DNA of 64,000 nt from Legionella jordanis (GTDB lineage Bacteria; Pseudomonadota; Gammaproteobacteria; Legionellales; Legionellaceae). The notes beneath the pieces were generated by a model. The model did no database searches, was not told where the DNA came from, and was given only the letters and a program-made list of their open reading frames with translations. Position 1 is the stretch's first letter. Each line of letters starts with the position of its first letter. A program made the translations under genes and the position numbers. The stretch lies in contig NZ_LR134383.1 in NCBI RefSeq assembly GCF_900637635.1, forward strand, positions 1,643,501 through 1,707,500, given 5' to 3'. Shown here one piece after another: positions 1 to 8,700 of the stretch.

Positions 1-456
1 TTGCAAGCGTTTGGCCTCCAGTTCTTTTTTTAAAGCCAGTTCTTTTAGTTTGCGTTGTTCTTCCTCAACTTGTTTTTTGCGGGCTATGGCAATACTTTCA
101 GCCTCCTCTTTAAGTTTGGCCAAACGTTGTTGCTCTTGCAGACGCGCTTGCCTTGCTGCCTCTGCCTGTTTAACCAGTGCTTGTTGTCTGGCTTGTTCCG
201 CCTTAAGCTTATTCGCCTGCTCTTGTTTTAACTGGTTGACCGTTTTCATCACTTCCTGGTTATCAAGGCTAACCGCTTTAACAATTTCTTTGGGCGGCTC
301 AGCGGAAGTAACTACTGGTAGATCCTGTTTTATCTCAGTTTTAGCCGATGAAGCTGACTGTTGCATGCTGGGATCAAGCAGAAGGACTAATGCCAAGAAG
401 AGATGCAAACCCAATGCAATATAAAATGCCTTGCGATAACTCTGCTCCCTTATCAT
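1..456 (-). CDS. tolA: TolA, cell-envelope Tol-Pal protein (N-terminal part)
   Basis: This is the N-terminal 152 codons of a gene that runs off the left edge. TolA spans the periplasm and links the TolQR motor in the inner membrane to TolB/Pal at the outer membrane. The visible part begins MIREQSYRKAF, has one hydrophobic segment at about residues 10-27, and then becomes a long Lys/Ala/Glu/Gln-rich stretch (from about residue 70) typical of the helical domain II. The C-terminal globular domain is outside the window. The ATG overlaps the tolR stop codon (ATGA), which implies translational coupling. Position directly after tolQ and tolR makes the assignment secure although only part of the protein is seen. 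Confidence 0.9.
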   Translation of the reverse strand, partial: MIREQSYRKAFYIALGLHLFLALVLLLDPSMQQSASSAKTEIKQDLPVVTSAEPPKEIVKAVSLDNQEVMKTVNQLKQEQANKLKAEQARQQALVKQAEAARQARLQEQQRLAKLKEEAESIAIARKKQVEEEQRKLKELALKKELEAKRLQ

Positions 457-911
457 CCGCGGTTCTCCTCTCCTGCTTCAGAAGAGTCCGTTAATAACCC
501 CACCTGTTCAGCTCCGGCTTGCTTCAGCAAACTCATCGCTCCCACAACTTTACCATAGGGTACACCCTGATCTCCCTTAACCAACACATTAATGGCTTGA
601 TTGTTTTGGCGAGCAAGTTCTAGTTCTGCTGCGACTCTAACCATTAATGCCTTTGACTCCATTGGAGTTTCAGGCGTCGAACTGATGTTCAGAAAGTAAT
701 CGCCCTGTTGAGTCACTGAAACTATAATGGGCTCCCTGTCTGAAGGTTTTAAATTTTGACTGGCTGCTTTAGGTAAATCGACAGTAACCCCTTGAGTTAA
801 CATAGGGGCAGTGATCATAAAAATAACCAATAGCACCAGCATTACATCAATGTAAGGAACCACATTGATTTCTGCGATGGGGTTAGAAGCTGATTTTTTC
901 TTTTTTAACAT
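453..911 (-). CDS. tolR: TolR, proton-channel subunit of the Tol-Pal motor
   Basis: TolR is an ExbD/TolR-family inner-membrane protein of 152 aa that works with TolQ to turn the proton-motive force into movement of TolA. A short Lys-rich cytoplasmic N-terminus precedes one transmembrane helix (about residues 18-38) that carries the conserved proton-binding Asp at residue 22 in VPYIDVMLVL. The rest is a periplasmic domain. An AGAGGG ribosome site lies 5 nt before the ATG. It starts 2 nt after the tolQ stop and overlaps tolA by 4 nt, so the three genes are one transcription unit. Confidence 0.95.
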   Translation of the reverse strand: MLKKKKSASNPIAEINVVPYIDVMLVLLVIFMITAPMLTQGVTVDLPKAASQNLKPSDREPIIVSVTQQGDYFLNISSTPETPMESKALMVRVAAELELARQNNQAINVLVKGDQGVPYGKVVGAMSLLKQAGAEQVGLLTDSSEAGEENRG

Positions 912-913
912 AG

Positions 914-1588
914 TTACCCTCTAACTGTGGTAGCCGTTTGTTGTTCAATAAGAGACACCAGTTCTTCCTGAAATAAATCGTAGCGATCCAACAAGTCGCT
1001 CGCCCGAGTTGAATAGCGGTTAAAGGCAATTACGGCAGGAATTGCCGTGAAAAGACCTAATGCCGTAGCCACTAAGGCTTCAGATATTCCTGGAGCTACC
1101 ATAGCAATGGTAGCTTGCTGGGCATTACCTAAAGCTTGGAATGAAGTCATGATTCCCCAAACTGTACCAAAAAGACCCACATATGGAGCAATCGAACCTA
1201 CTGATGCAAAAAAAGGCAGGTGTTGCTGCAATTGGCTCGCCTCTTTCGCATGCTTGATCTGCATCGCTCTTTGAATAGGTTCAATGAGAACCGCACCCAG
1301 CTTTCGTGAGCGGATGAATTCTTTGAAACCGGCATGAAAAATTGCAGCAAGACCTTGTCGACTGTCCACATTGCTATCAATGTCTGCATACAGCTTGCTC
1401 AAATCACTGCTCGCCCAGAAGCGGCGGGTGAAACCATCACACTCTTCTTTTTTTTGCTTAAAATACCAAGCTCTTTGTAAGATCAGTGTCCATGAAACAA
1501 TAGATGCCGTGAGCAATATCATCATAACGCTTTTTACAACAAGACCGGCTTGTAAAAAATAACCCAATACACTGGCATGGCTACCCAC
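914..1588 (-). CDS. tolQ: TolQ, membrane subunit of the Tol-Pal motor
   Basis: TolQ is a MotA/TolQ/ExbB-family proton-channel protein that forms the stator with TolR. Three hydrophobic segments are visible: about residues 10-34, 125-148 and 160-185, the last two around GLFGTVWGIM and ALGLFTAIPAV, as expected for the family. The longest frame opens at GTG 1600, but that codon has no ribosome site. A second GTG at 1588 sits 5 nt after GGAGG, giving a 224-aa protein beginning MGSHASVLGYF; I prefer this start. The 157-bp gap to ybgC could hold a promoter of its own. Confidence 0.93.
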   Translation of the reverse strand: MGSHASVLGYFLQAGLVVKSVMMILLTASIVSWTLILQRAWYFKQKKEECDGFTRRFWASSDLSKLYADIDSNVDSRQGLAAIFHAGFKEFIRSRKLGAVLIEPIQRAMQIKHAKEASQLQQHLPFFASVGSIAPYVGLFGTVWGIMTSFQALGNAQQATIAMVAPGISEALVATALGLFTAIPAVIAFNRYSTRASDLLDRYDLFQEELVSLIEQQTATTVRG

Positions 1589-1745
1589 TTTTTCCTCCAC
1601 TTACACTTAAATGTCTAAATTTAACTTATACTTTGTGCACTATAAGTTACTTATGGTTAATATCCTTACATCAGGCTGTTTGACTGCAAAGCGAAAATTA
1701 CATCTCTCTCATTTCACTGGCTATGTTAAGGGTTTTCTTCAAAAT

Positions 1746-2150
1746 TCAAGTCTGCTTTGAAAATAAATTCTCTGGGATCCTTTTAGGTTTTTTGTTCGCA
1801 TTTACACAAACCAGGGTTATAAATCCTCTACAAAGTAATTTGCCATCCTGATTGGAAATATTTTGTTCGAAATTCAAACTGCAGGATGTTTTACTTTCTA
1901 TTTTTGATGAAACCGTTAGCCAATCGTCTAAAAATGCTGGAGCTAGATAATGCAGTTTTGCCTCAGTAATTACAAAGTGGCAATCATACTGCGCAAGCAT
2001 GGTTAAAGACAAGCCAGACTTGCGTATCATTTCAGTTCTTGCCCTATCAAAATATTTGAGATAGTTTGCGTGATAAACAATTCCCATCAGATCCGTATCT
2101 TCTGAGTAAACTCTTATTTGAATCTCATCAAATTCATCTAGGGAAAACAT
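1746..2150 (-). CDS. ybgC: YbgC-family acyl-CoA thioesterase
   Basis: This is a hot-dog-fold thioesterase of the 4-hydroxybenzoyl-CoA thioesterase/YbgC type that hydrolyses acyl-CoA or acyl-ACP. It is classically encoded at the head of the tol-pal cluster. The active-site signature is seen near the N-terminus (SEDTDLMGIVYHANYLKYF, with the catalytic Asp in TD and the YH pair). The longest frame starts at TTG 2165 inside ruvB. ATG 2150, 1 nt after the ruvB stop, gives 134 aa and an N-terminus of usual length, so I used it; neither start has a strong ribosome site. Gene order ruvB-ybgC-tolQRA is on one strand. Confidence 0.88.
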   Translation of the reverse strand: MFSLDEFDEIQIRVYSEDTDLMGIVYHANYLKYFDRARTEMIRKSGLSLTMLAQYDCHFVITEAKLHYLAPAFLDDWLTVSSKIESKTSCSLNFEQNISNQDGKLLCRGFITLVCVNANKKPKRIPENLFSKQT

Positions 2151-2151
2151 A

Positions 2152-3162
2152 CTAATTGTGCTCAACCATAGCTATGCCGAAATGTTGATAGGCTAACTGA
2201 GATGCCATGCGACCTCGCGGAGTGCGCATTAAAAAACCCTGTTGGATTAAATAAGGCTCAAGCACATCCTCAATCGTCCCCTTCTCTTCCCCAATGGCTG
2301 CTGCAATGCTATCAATGCCTACAGGCCCCCCGGCAAAACGTTCAATGACGGTGAGAATGAGTTTGCGATCAAGCGTATCGAATCCATGTTGATCCACATT
2401 GAGCATCTCTAAAGCATGTTTTGCTATATCCAAAGTAATAATGCCTTTCCCTTTCACCTCAGCATAATCGCGCACACGTCGTAGCAATCGATTGGCAATT
2501 CTTGGAGTGCCACGGGAGCGCATTGCAATTTCACGAGCACCAGCCTCTTCGGTTTTAACTCCCAGCAACCGCGCTGAGCGTGTCACAATTTGGCACAGGG
2601 CATCTACGGAGTAAAATTCCAAGCGCTGGACAATGCCAAAGCGATCTCTTAAAGGGGATGTTAAAAGTCCTGCGCGAGTGGTTGCTCCGACTAAGGTAAA
2701 TGCTGGTAACTCAAGCTTTATGGAACGAGCCGAGGGTCCTTCTCCAATCATAATGTCTAATTTATAATCCTCCATGGCAGGATATAAAATCTCTTCAATG
2801 ACAGGGCTTAGCCGGTGTATTTCATCAATGAATAGGACATCGTTTTCCTGAAGATTGGTCAAAATCGCAGCAATATCCCCTGCCCGTTCAAGGACAGGTC
2901 CTGATGTTTGCCTCAAATTCACTCCCATCTCATGCGCAATGATATTGGCCAGGGTTGTTTTACCCAGACCAGGAGGACCAAAAATCAAGACGTGATCAAG
3001 TGCATCCTGGCGATTTTTAGCGGCATCAATAAAAATGCGCATTTGAGAGCAAATCGCTTCCTGACCTATGTATTCATCAAAGGACAAGGGTCGAATAGCT
3101 CGATCTAAAGCTTCTTCAGAGACAGGAGAATGGGCGCTTATCAAACGATCACTTTCAAGCAT
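2152..3162 (-). CDS. ruvB: RuvB, Holliday-junction branch-migration ATPase
   Basis: RuvB is the hexameric AAA+ motor that drives branch migration of Holliday junctions with RuvA. At 336 aa it has the normal length. Visible motifs in order are Walker [10 protein letters not shown] (about 60-68), Walker [10 protein letters not shown] (about 108-117), the sensor GATTRAG (about 158), the arginine-finger SPLRDRFG (about 168) and the C-terminal winged-helix end with TPRGRMA (about 318). The gene is not preceded by ruvA or ruvC here; the upstream neighbour is ygfX, so ruvB is separated from the usual ruvCAB operon or its partners lie elsewhere. Confidence 0.97.
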   Translation of the reverse strand: MLESDRLISAHSPVSEEALDRAIRPLSFDEYIGQEAICSQMRIFIDAAKNRQDALDHVLIFGPPGLGKTTLANIIAHEMGVNLRQTSGPVLERAGDIAAILTNLQENDVLFIDEIHRLSPVIEEILYPAMEDYKLDIMIGEGPSARSIKLELPAFTLVGATTRAGLLTSPLRDRFGIVQRLEFYSVDALCQIVTRSARLLGVKTEEAGAREIAMRSRGTPRIANRLLRRVRDYAEVKGKGIITLDIAKHALEMLNVDQHGFDTLDRKLILTVIERFAGGPVGIDSIAAAIGEEKGTIEDVLEPYLIQQGFLMRTPRGRMASQLAYQHFGIAMVEHN

Positions 3163-3293
3163 AGCTATTCAGATTTATCTGGCCAGAATGTCGGAATTCT
3201 AACACAGCTTTTTTATCCAGGCTTCAATGAAATATAAATCCACTTCCATAAAGAGTATGGCTGGTTAATTTTTGCGCTTAGCAACCATTGCTG

Positions 3294-3743
3294 TCAATTT
3301 CCTAAAAATTTTTCTTGTATTCTCAAAAGTCTGTACATATCGGGAGAAATTTGATCTGAAAAAATAATGAATCGTGTTGTATGCTTAGGCTTAGTTAAAC
3401 TTATCACATGGAATAATCCAGTAGTCATTAGAACTCTCAGTTCTTCGAAATCATTTATCTGCCCTTTATTATTCTGCACCCACCATTTTTTTTGATCGTA
3501 AAACAGTAACTGGTAGTTTGGATAAGGAATAGGTTGCAGAATGATTCTTAACAAACTCAAAGCCAGAAGAAGGAAGATTGAGCATTTAAAGCCGACAAAC
3601 CAATTCGTATTAAATACTATGAAGAACGCCACTCCATAAACCAACAGCACAAGGCGTAAAAAAATAAATGATTTATCGAGTTTGAGTTTGCAATTTAATG
3701 AATTCAACAATATCGACCAGTTCCTTGTCAGATGGTTTCTCAT
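3294..3743 (-). CDS. YgfX/CptA-like inner-membrane protein
   Basis: A 149-aa (or shorter) protein with two adjacent hydrophobic helices (about residues 28-45 and 50-69) followed by a basic soluble tail with WW near residue 88. The topology and the position directly downstream of and overlapping sdhE match the YgfX/CptA family, which is encoded with SdhE/YgfY in many gammaproteobacteria. The YgfX-YgfY pair was once described as a membrane toxin-antitoxin system affecting MreB and FtsZ. The frame overlaps sdhE by 71 nt. TTG codons just before the sdhE stop would give a shorter protein starting near residues 12-13, so the start is uncertain. Identification rests on topology and synteny. Confidence 0.65.
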   Translation of the reverse strand: MRNHLTRNWSILLNSLNCKLKLDKSFIFLRLVLLVYGVAFFIVFNTNWFVGFKCSIFLLLALSLLRIILQPIPYPNYQLLFYDQKKWWVQNNKGQINDFEELRVLMTTGLFHVISLTKPKHTTRFIIFSDQISPDMYRLLRIQEKFLGN

Positions 3744-3954
3744 AGCCCATTAGCCAGCTATACAAATCAGGATCAATGCAGTCTAGCAGAGTTTCAAAGG
3801 AGTGAAGCTGGGACTCGTTTAATTGCTCCAGATGGTTATCAGCGAAGCGGATTAAAATTAAATCAAGCTCAAGCATGCCACGTCGGCAGCGCCATCTTAG
3901 CCTGGCTTTTTTACTTGGATCAAGCATTCTATTATACCGATTGTCAAACGGCAT
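3673..3954 (-). CDS. sdhE: SdhE, FAD assembly factor of succinate dehydrogenase
   Basis: This 93-aa protein of the SdhE/Sdh5/YgfY family promotes covalent FAD attachment to the SdhA flavoprotein and related enzymes. The diagnostic motif RRGMLELD (about residues 24-31), containing the RGxxE residues needed for flavinylation, is present, and the rest fits the all-helical fold (GLU/ASP-rich, LLDCIDPDLYSWL near residue 62). It faces the divergently transcribed ygfZ, with only 40 nt between the two starts. Both genes serve iron-sulphur or flavin enzyme maturation. Confidence 0.92.
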   Translation of the reverse strand: MPFDNRYNRMLDPSKKARLRWRCRRGMLELDLILIRFADNHLEQLNESQLHSFETLLDCIDPDLYSWLMGYEKPSDKELVDIVEFIKLQTQTR

Positions 3955-3994
3955 GATGGTACACTAAACTTCACGATAACCGCAATTAGCAGAA

Positions 3995-4975
3995 ATGAAA
4001 ATGCAACCTGAATTTTTAATAAACAACAGGCCATATACACTGAGTTTAGCTCTGGAACAGGAACTCATATTTGATGATACACAAAATTATTTGTTTGATT
4101 TGTCCTATTTAGGCGGACTGTCCATAGAAGGTGAGCGCGCTCGTGAGTTTTTACAAGGGCAACTCAGTTGTGACATCAGGCAAGTTTCTGCGAACGAGAT
4201 GCGCCAAGGTGCACTTTGCAATTTAAAGGGCAGAATTCTTGCGTTAATGGATGTGGTTGATTGGCAAGGCATGCAATTGATTCTGCCGAAGGACTTGCTG
4301 GGTGATACAAAGAATTCCATGTCCAAAACAGCGATGTTATCCCGAGTCAAAGTTGAAGAAGCCCATTCTTATGAGGTCTATGGATTGTGCATCAATGATC
4401 GCCATGCCTTTGCGGGGCTTGACCTCCACGAACTAGATGGCAGTCATCATTGTGTACAAACGGATGATTTCTGCATTTATGCACTCAATTTTCCCCTATG
4501 TATTTTGCTCATTAAGAAAGAAAAACGAATTCCTTTTATTGAGTCACTAACCAGTAAACCTCATCCAAGAGGGTCTTTAAGCTGGCACTATCTAAATCTT
4601 CGCCAGGGCCAAGTTGAAATTTATCCAGAAAGCAGAGGGTTATTTCTACCGCATCGCCTCGATCTACATTTATCGGGCCATCTAAACTTTGATAAAGGCT
4701 GCTACAAAGGGCAAGAAATAATCGCCCGCACACATTACCGGGCTAAATTAAAACATGGCTTACGCCTCTTTAACGTCTCAGAAGAACACATTCCCCTTCA
4801 ATCAGGACAACGCCTATTTGATGCTTCAGGAACCACTGAAATTGGAGAATTGATTGATTGCAGTCCAGGTCCCGATCGTACTTTCCTTATCGCTGCAAGC
4901 ATGCTGCTTGATGCTCCCAGTGAAGCAAAAATAGAGCATGAACCTGCAATAATTCATTTAAATCCGCTTACCTAA
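3995..4975 (+). CDS. ygfZ: YgfZ, folate-binding iron-sulphur maturation protein
   Basis: YgfZ is a GcvT-related folate-binding protein that supports assembly or repair of certain Fe-S enzymes, including the tRNA methylthiotransferase MiaB. The family signature KGCYKGQE with its essential Cys lies at about residues 233-240, and the length (326 aa) is normal. The N-terminal GcvT-like part includes LQGQLSCDI near residue 54. ATG 3995 and ATG 4001 are both possible starts; neither has a strong ribosome site. The gene is divergent from sdhE. Confidence 0.9.
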   Translation: MKMQPEFLINNRPYTLSLALEQELIFDDTQNYLFDLSYLGGLSIEGERAREFLQGQLSCDIRQVSANEMRQGALCNLKGRILALMDVVDWQGMQLILPKDLLGDTKNSMSKTAMLSRVKVEEAHSYEVYGLCINDRHAFAGLDLHELDGSHHCVQTDDFCIYALNFPLCILLIKKEKRIPFIESLTSKPHPRGSLSWHYLNLRQGQVEIYPESRGLFLPHRLDLHLSGHLNFDKGCYKGQEIIARTHYRAKLKHGLRLFNVSEEHIPLQSGQRLFDASGTTEIGELIDCSPGPDRTFLIAASMLLDAPSEAKIEHEPAIIHLNPLT

Positions 4976-5033
4976 GATTCATTTCTGCTGAGCTGCATAG
5001 GACTAAGCTCAGCCAGAATATTAGTACTTAAAT

Positions 5034-5585
5034 TTATCGACGAAGCATTCGTCGAAGTACATCATCTTTGTCAATAAAATGGTGCTTTAAAGCTCCAGCA
5101 ACGTGCAAAATAACCAATCCGATTAGTATCCATGCAATCGTTTCGTGCACCTCAGCCATAAATCCCGCTAAAGGTTTACTGAGAGGGATCCCCGGCAAAG
5201 ACAATGTGGCTAATGTAAAGAATGAGGGCGGTCTATTGGCAGCAACCGACATGATCCAGCCGCTTAAAGGCATTAAAATTAAAAAAAGGTAAAGAAACGA
5301 TTGCACAAGGCGGGATAAAAAACGCTCCCATCTGGGAACGTTTACTGGTAAAGGAACGCGACCTGTATACATTACCCACACTAAACGAATAAGCATGACA
5401 AAAAGAATGGTAAGGCCTATCGACTTGTGAATCATAAAGCCTGTTCTTTCGGATTCCTTCGGCAGTCCATCCAGGAAGAATGAGAGCGACAACATAAGTA
5501 GCACAAGAACTGCAATAAACCAGTGAACAAATTTAAAACCTGCAGAATATTCTTTAATTGGCCGAAGTCTTTGCATTGAAAACAT
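5034..5585 (-). CDS. Cytochrome b561 family protein
   Basis: A 183-aa diheme b-type cytochrome of the bacterial cytochrome b561 (CybB) family that moves electrons within the inner membrane. Four hydrophobic segments are visible at about residues 18-36, 48-66, 88-112 and 145-165. Candidate haem-ligand histidines are H21 (KFVHWF), H49 (IHKSIG), and the pair in EVHETIAW and VILHVAG of the last helix. The C-terminus is basic. The physiological electron donor is not evident from context; the neighbours are ygfZ and the glutamate dehydrogenase gene. Confidence 0.88.
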   Translation of the reverse strand: MFSMQRLRPIKEYSAGFKFVHWFIAVLVLLMLSLSFFLDGLPKESERTGFMIHKSIGLTILFVMLIRLVWVMYTGRVPLPVNVPRWERFLSRLVQSFLYLFLILMPLSGWIMSVAANRPPSFFTLATLSLPGIPLSKPLAGFMAEVHETIAWILIGLVILHVAGALKHHFIDKDDVLRRMLRR

Positions 5586-5737
5586 CCATCATAAAAAATG
5601 ATTACTATATCCAGTAACTTAGATTGGATGCAAGACATTAGCCAATGCCTAAGATGAAACTTGGCTGCCAAATAAGTGGATTGATTTATAAAAGCATGCA
5701 AACTGAAATCCATCCAATCTGCATGCTCTAAAAGTAG

Positions 5738-8700
5738 CTAGGCGAGTTCTTTAGACGCCATCTGCTGAGTAGTTTGTGTTAAATCCAGCAGTTCACGTAT
5801 AGCCACAAAGAACATGGTATAGGTAAGCGTTCCACTGGAGCGAAGATCGGCCAATACATTTCGCCATCGTTCAATAAGACTTAAATGACTTTCTGACCAC
5901 GCAGCAAAAGATTTCATGAAATCTTTCTTTTTCTCGGAAAGATTAATGATTCCTGCTGTCAGCTGTCTTTGTTGCCAATCCAAATCATCCCGCAAAGCTT
6001 CTCGCGACAATGCTTCCCAATGACTTTCCGTTGGATGAGAAATGACTTGCTGGCGAATCCAGGCCAAGTCCAGGAACTCCCCAATGCCAAAGTAAACTTC
6101 TGCGACCGTCGGGACATCAATACCTGTTTGATGGCTTACTTCAATGACATCCAAGGCCGAGAATAACGCGCGGGTTATGGTTAATTCATGAGCCAAATCC
6201 GCTGGAATCCCAAGCTCGAGATAGTATTGATGGTGCCTATCATATTGGGCACGGTATCCTTCTGATAATACCTCTGGCAAAGCCTTCTTAAATGCCTTAA
6301 CTCCGGGACCATAATATTTTACGGCTTTGCTGATATTAAGCCGCATACGCTGGCTACGCAAGAACCAACGAGTAACGCGCCTTAACAAACGCACGTACAG
6401 CATCATGAAGCCATTTTGTGTCTCGGCAGTAATTAAATTCCCAAGCTCAGCAATTTCACAGCAAACTTTTTCAAGATCCATAATGCTGCGGGCAATCATG
6501 TAAGCACGAACTATTGCAGATACGGGAGCTCCCGTTTCATCTTGAAGACGGTAGACAAAAGTAAATCCCATTTCATTCACAATTAAGTTACTTAAACGGG
6601 TAGCAATGATTTCACGCTTCAAGGGGTGATCCTGCATTTGCTTACTAAAGCGCTCTTGCAGTGGTTTTGGAAAGCTACTAATTAAAATGTCTTTAAGGAA
6701 AGAATCCTCCGGCACATTAGAAGCAAGAATTTGTTCCTTCAGGATGGTTTTTGAATAGCATAGCAGGGAGGCAATACCCGGATTGGTTAGCCCTTTACCC
6801 ATTAATTTGCGTTCCATCAACGCTTTTTCATTGGGTAAATATTCAAGCTCTCTATCCAACTTGCCGCTTCGCTCCAAATCATGAATATAGCGACTATGAA
6901 GTTCAACCGAGCCCGCAGCCTGAGAGGCCGCAAGGCTTATGGCTCTCGGTTGGGCAAAATTGTCTTTGAGGACTAGAGCCGCAACCTCCTGGGTCATCTC
7001 ACTTAATAATTCATTTCGCTGCTTTTCCGTAAGATCTCCGGATGCCACAATATTATTAAGAAGAATCTTGATGTTAACTTCTTTGTCCGAACAGTTTACC
7101 CCTGCTGAGTTATCAATAAAATCTGTATAGATGCGCCCGCCATTCAGCGCATATTCAACACGACCTAACTGGGTTAAACCTAAATTTCCACCCTCGCCTA
7201 CTACTTTACAGCGAAGCTGTTTACCATTTATTCGAATGGCATCATTGGTACGGTCACCTACATCAATGTGGCTCTCAGTTTGAGCCTTAACGAAAGTTCC
7301 AATACCGGCGCTCCAAAGCAAGTCAACTTTAGCGCGAAGAAGGATGCGAATTAATTCATTAGGTTCAACAGTAGCTTGTTTAATGTTGAATGCTTCCTTC
7401 ATTTCCTTGGTCACGGCAATGGATTTGGCAGAACGATTAAACACGCCGCCACCTTTGGAAATTAATTTTTTATCGTAATCGGCCCAAGTTGAGCGCGGAA
7501 GATTGAATAAACGCTCCCTTTCGAGAAAACTGGTTTCGGGATCAGGATTCGGATCGACAAAAATATGCATGTGGTTAAATGCCCCCAGCAATTTAATATG
7601 TCGTGAGAGCAACATACCGTTGCCAAATACGTCTCCTGCCATATCCCCAATTCCAACAACTGTGAAATCATGATTTTGAATATCACGTCCCATTTCATAA
7701 AAATGGCGTTTAACGGATTCCCAAGCTCCTCGCGCGGTGATTCCCATTTTTTTATGGTCATAGCCTACAGAGCCGCCAGAAGCAAATGCATCGCCAAGCC
7801 AAAAGCCATATTCAAATGAAATTTCATTGGCAATATCAGAAAAGGTTGCAGTTCCTTTATCAGCCGCAACGACCAAGTAAGGATCGTCTTCATCATAAGA
7901 AACTACATTTAAGGGCTTTATAACCAAACCTTGCTTGTAATTATCAGTAATGTCCAGTAAGCCGCGTATGAAGGATTGATAGCATCGCACCCCTTCAGCC
8001 AAAATTTCCTCACGAGTTCCATTCACAGGCAGTTGTTTTGGTACAAAACCGCCTTTAGCCCCGCTGGGTACAATTACGGCATTCTTAACCTGTTGAGCTT
8101 TCATTAACCCTAAGATTTCCGTGCGAAAATCTTCTCTTCGATCAGACCAGCGCAACCCTCCACGCGCCACACGACCTCCCCGTAAATGAACCCCTTCAAA
8201 TCTTGGAGAGTAAACAAAAATTTCAAACATGGGATAAGGTTTCGGCACGCCGGGTATATCTCGGCTGTTTAATTTAATCGAGATATAATTTTTATGATTG
8301 CCTTTAATGTCTGTTTGATAATAGTTGGTGCGCAGTGTAGAACGAATTACTTGAACGTATTGCCTGATGATTTTGTCTTCATCAAGGTTACTAACCTCGT
8401 CCAAAGCAGATAAAATTTCTTGATGAATGGTTTCCCAGGCTTCTTCACGGCTGCCCTGCATCGATGGATTGAACCGAGTATTGAATAGTTGGACCAGCTT
8501 TTTGGCAATATGAGCATTGTTACATAAAGCAGATTCAATATACTCCTGGCTGAAAGTAAAACCAATTTGTTTAAAATATTTGGCGTAGGTCCGCAGTATT
8601 GCTACTTCTCTTGAATCCAGTTTGGCTGCCAGAACCAATTGGTTAAAACCATCGTTTTCGGCATTGCCAAACCAAACATTGGCCAATGCATTTTGAAATA

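Noticed and set aside
7462..7761. 99-codon frame and several others of 60-110 codons within the glutamate dehydrogenase gene
   Set aside because: They are shadow frames of the 1,625-aa enzyme, lack ribosome sites and recognisable motifs, and vary in strand.
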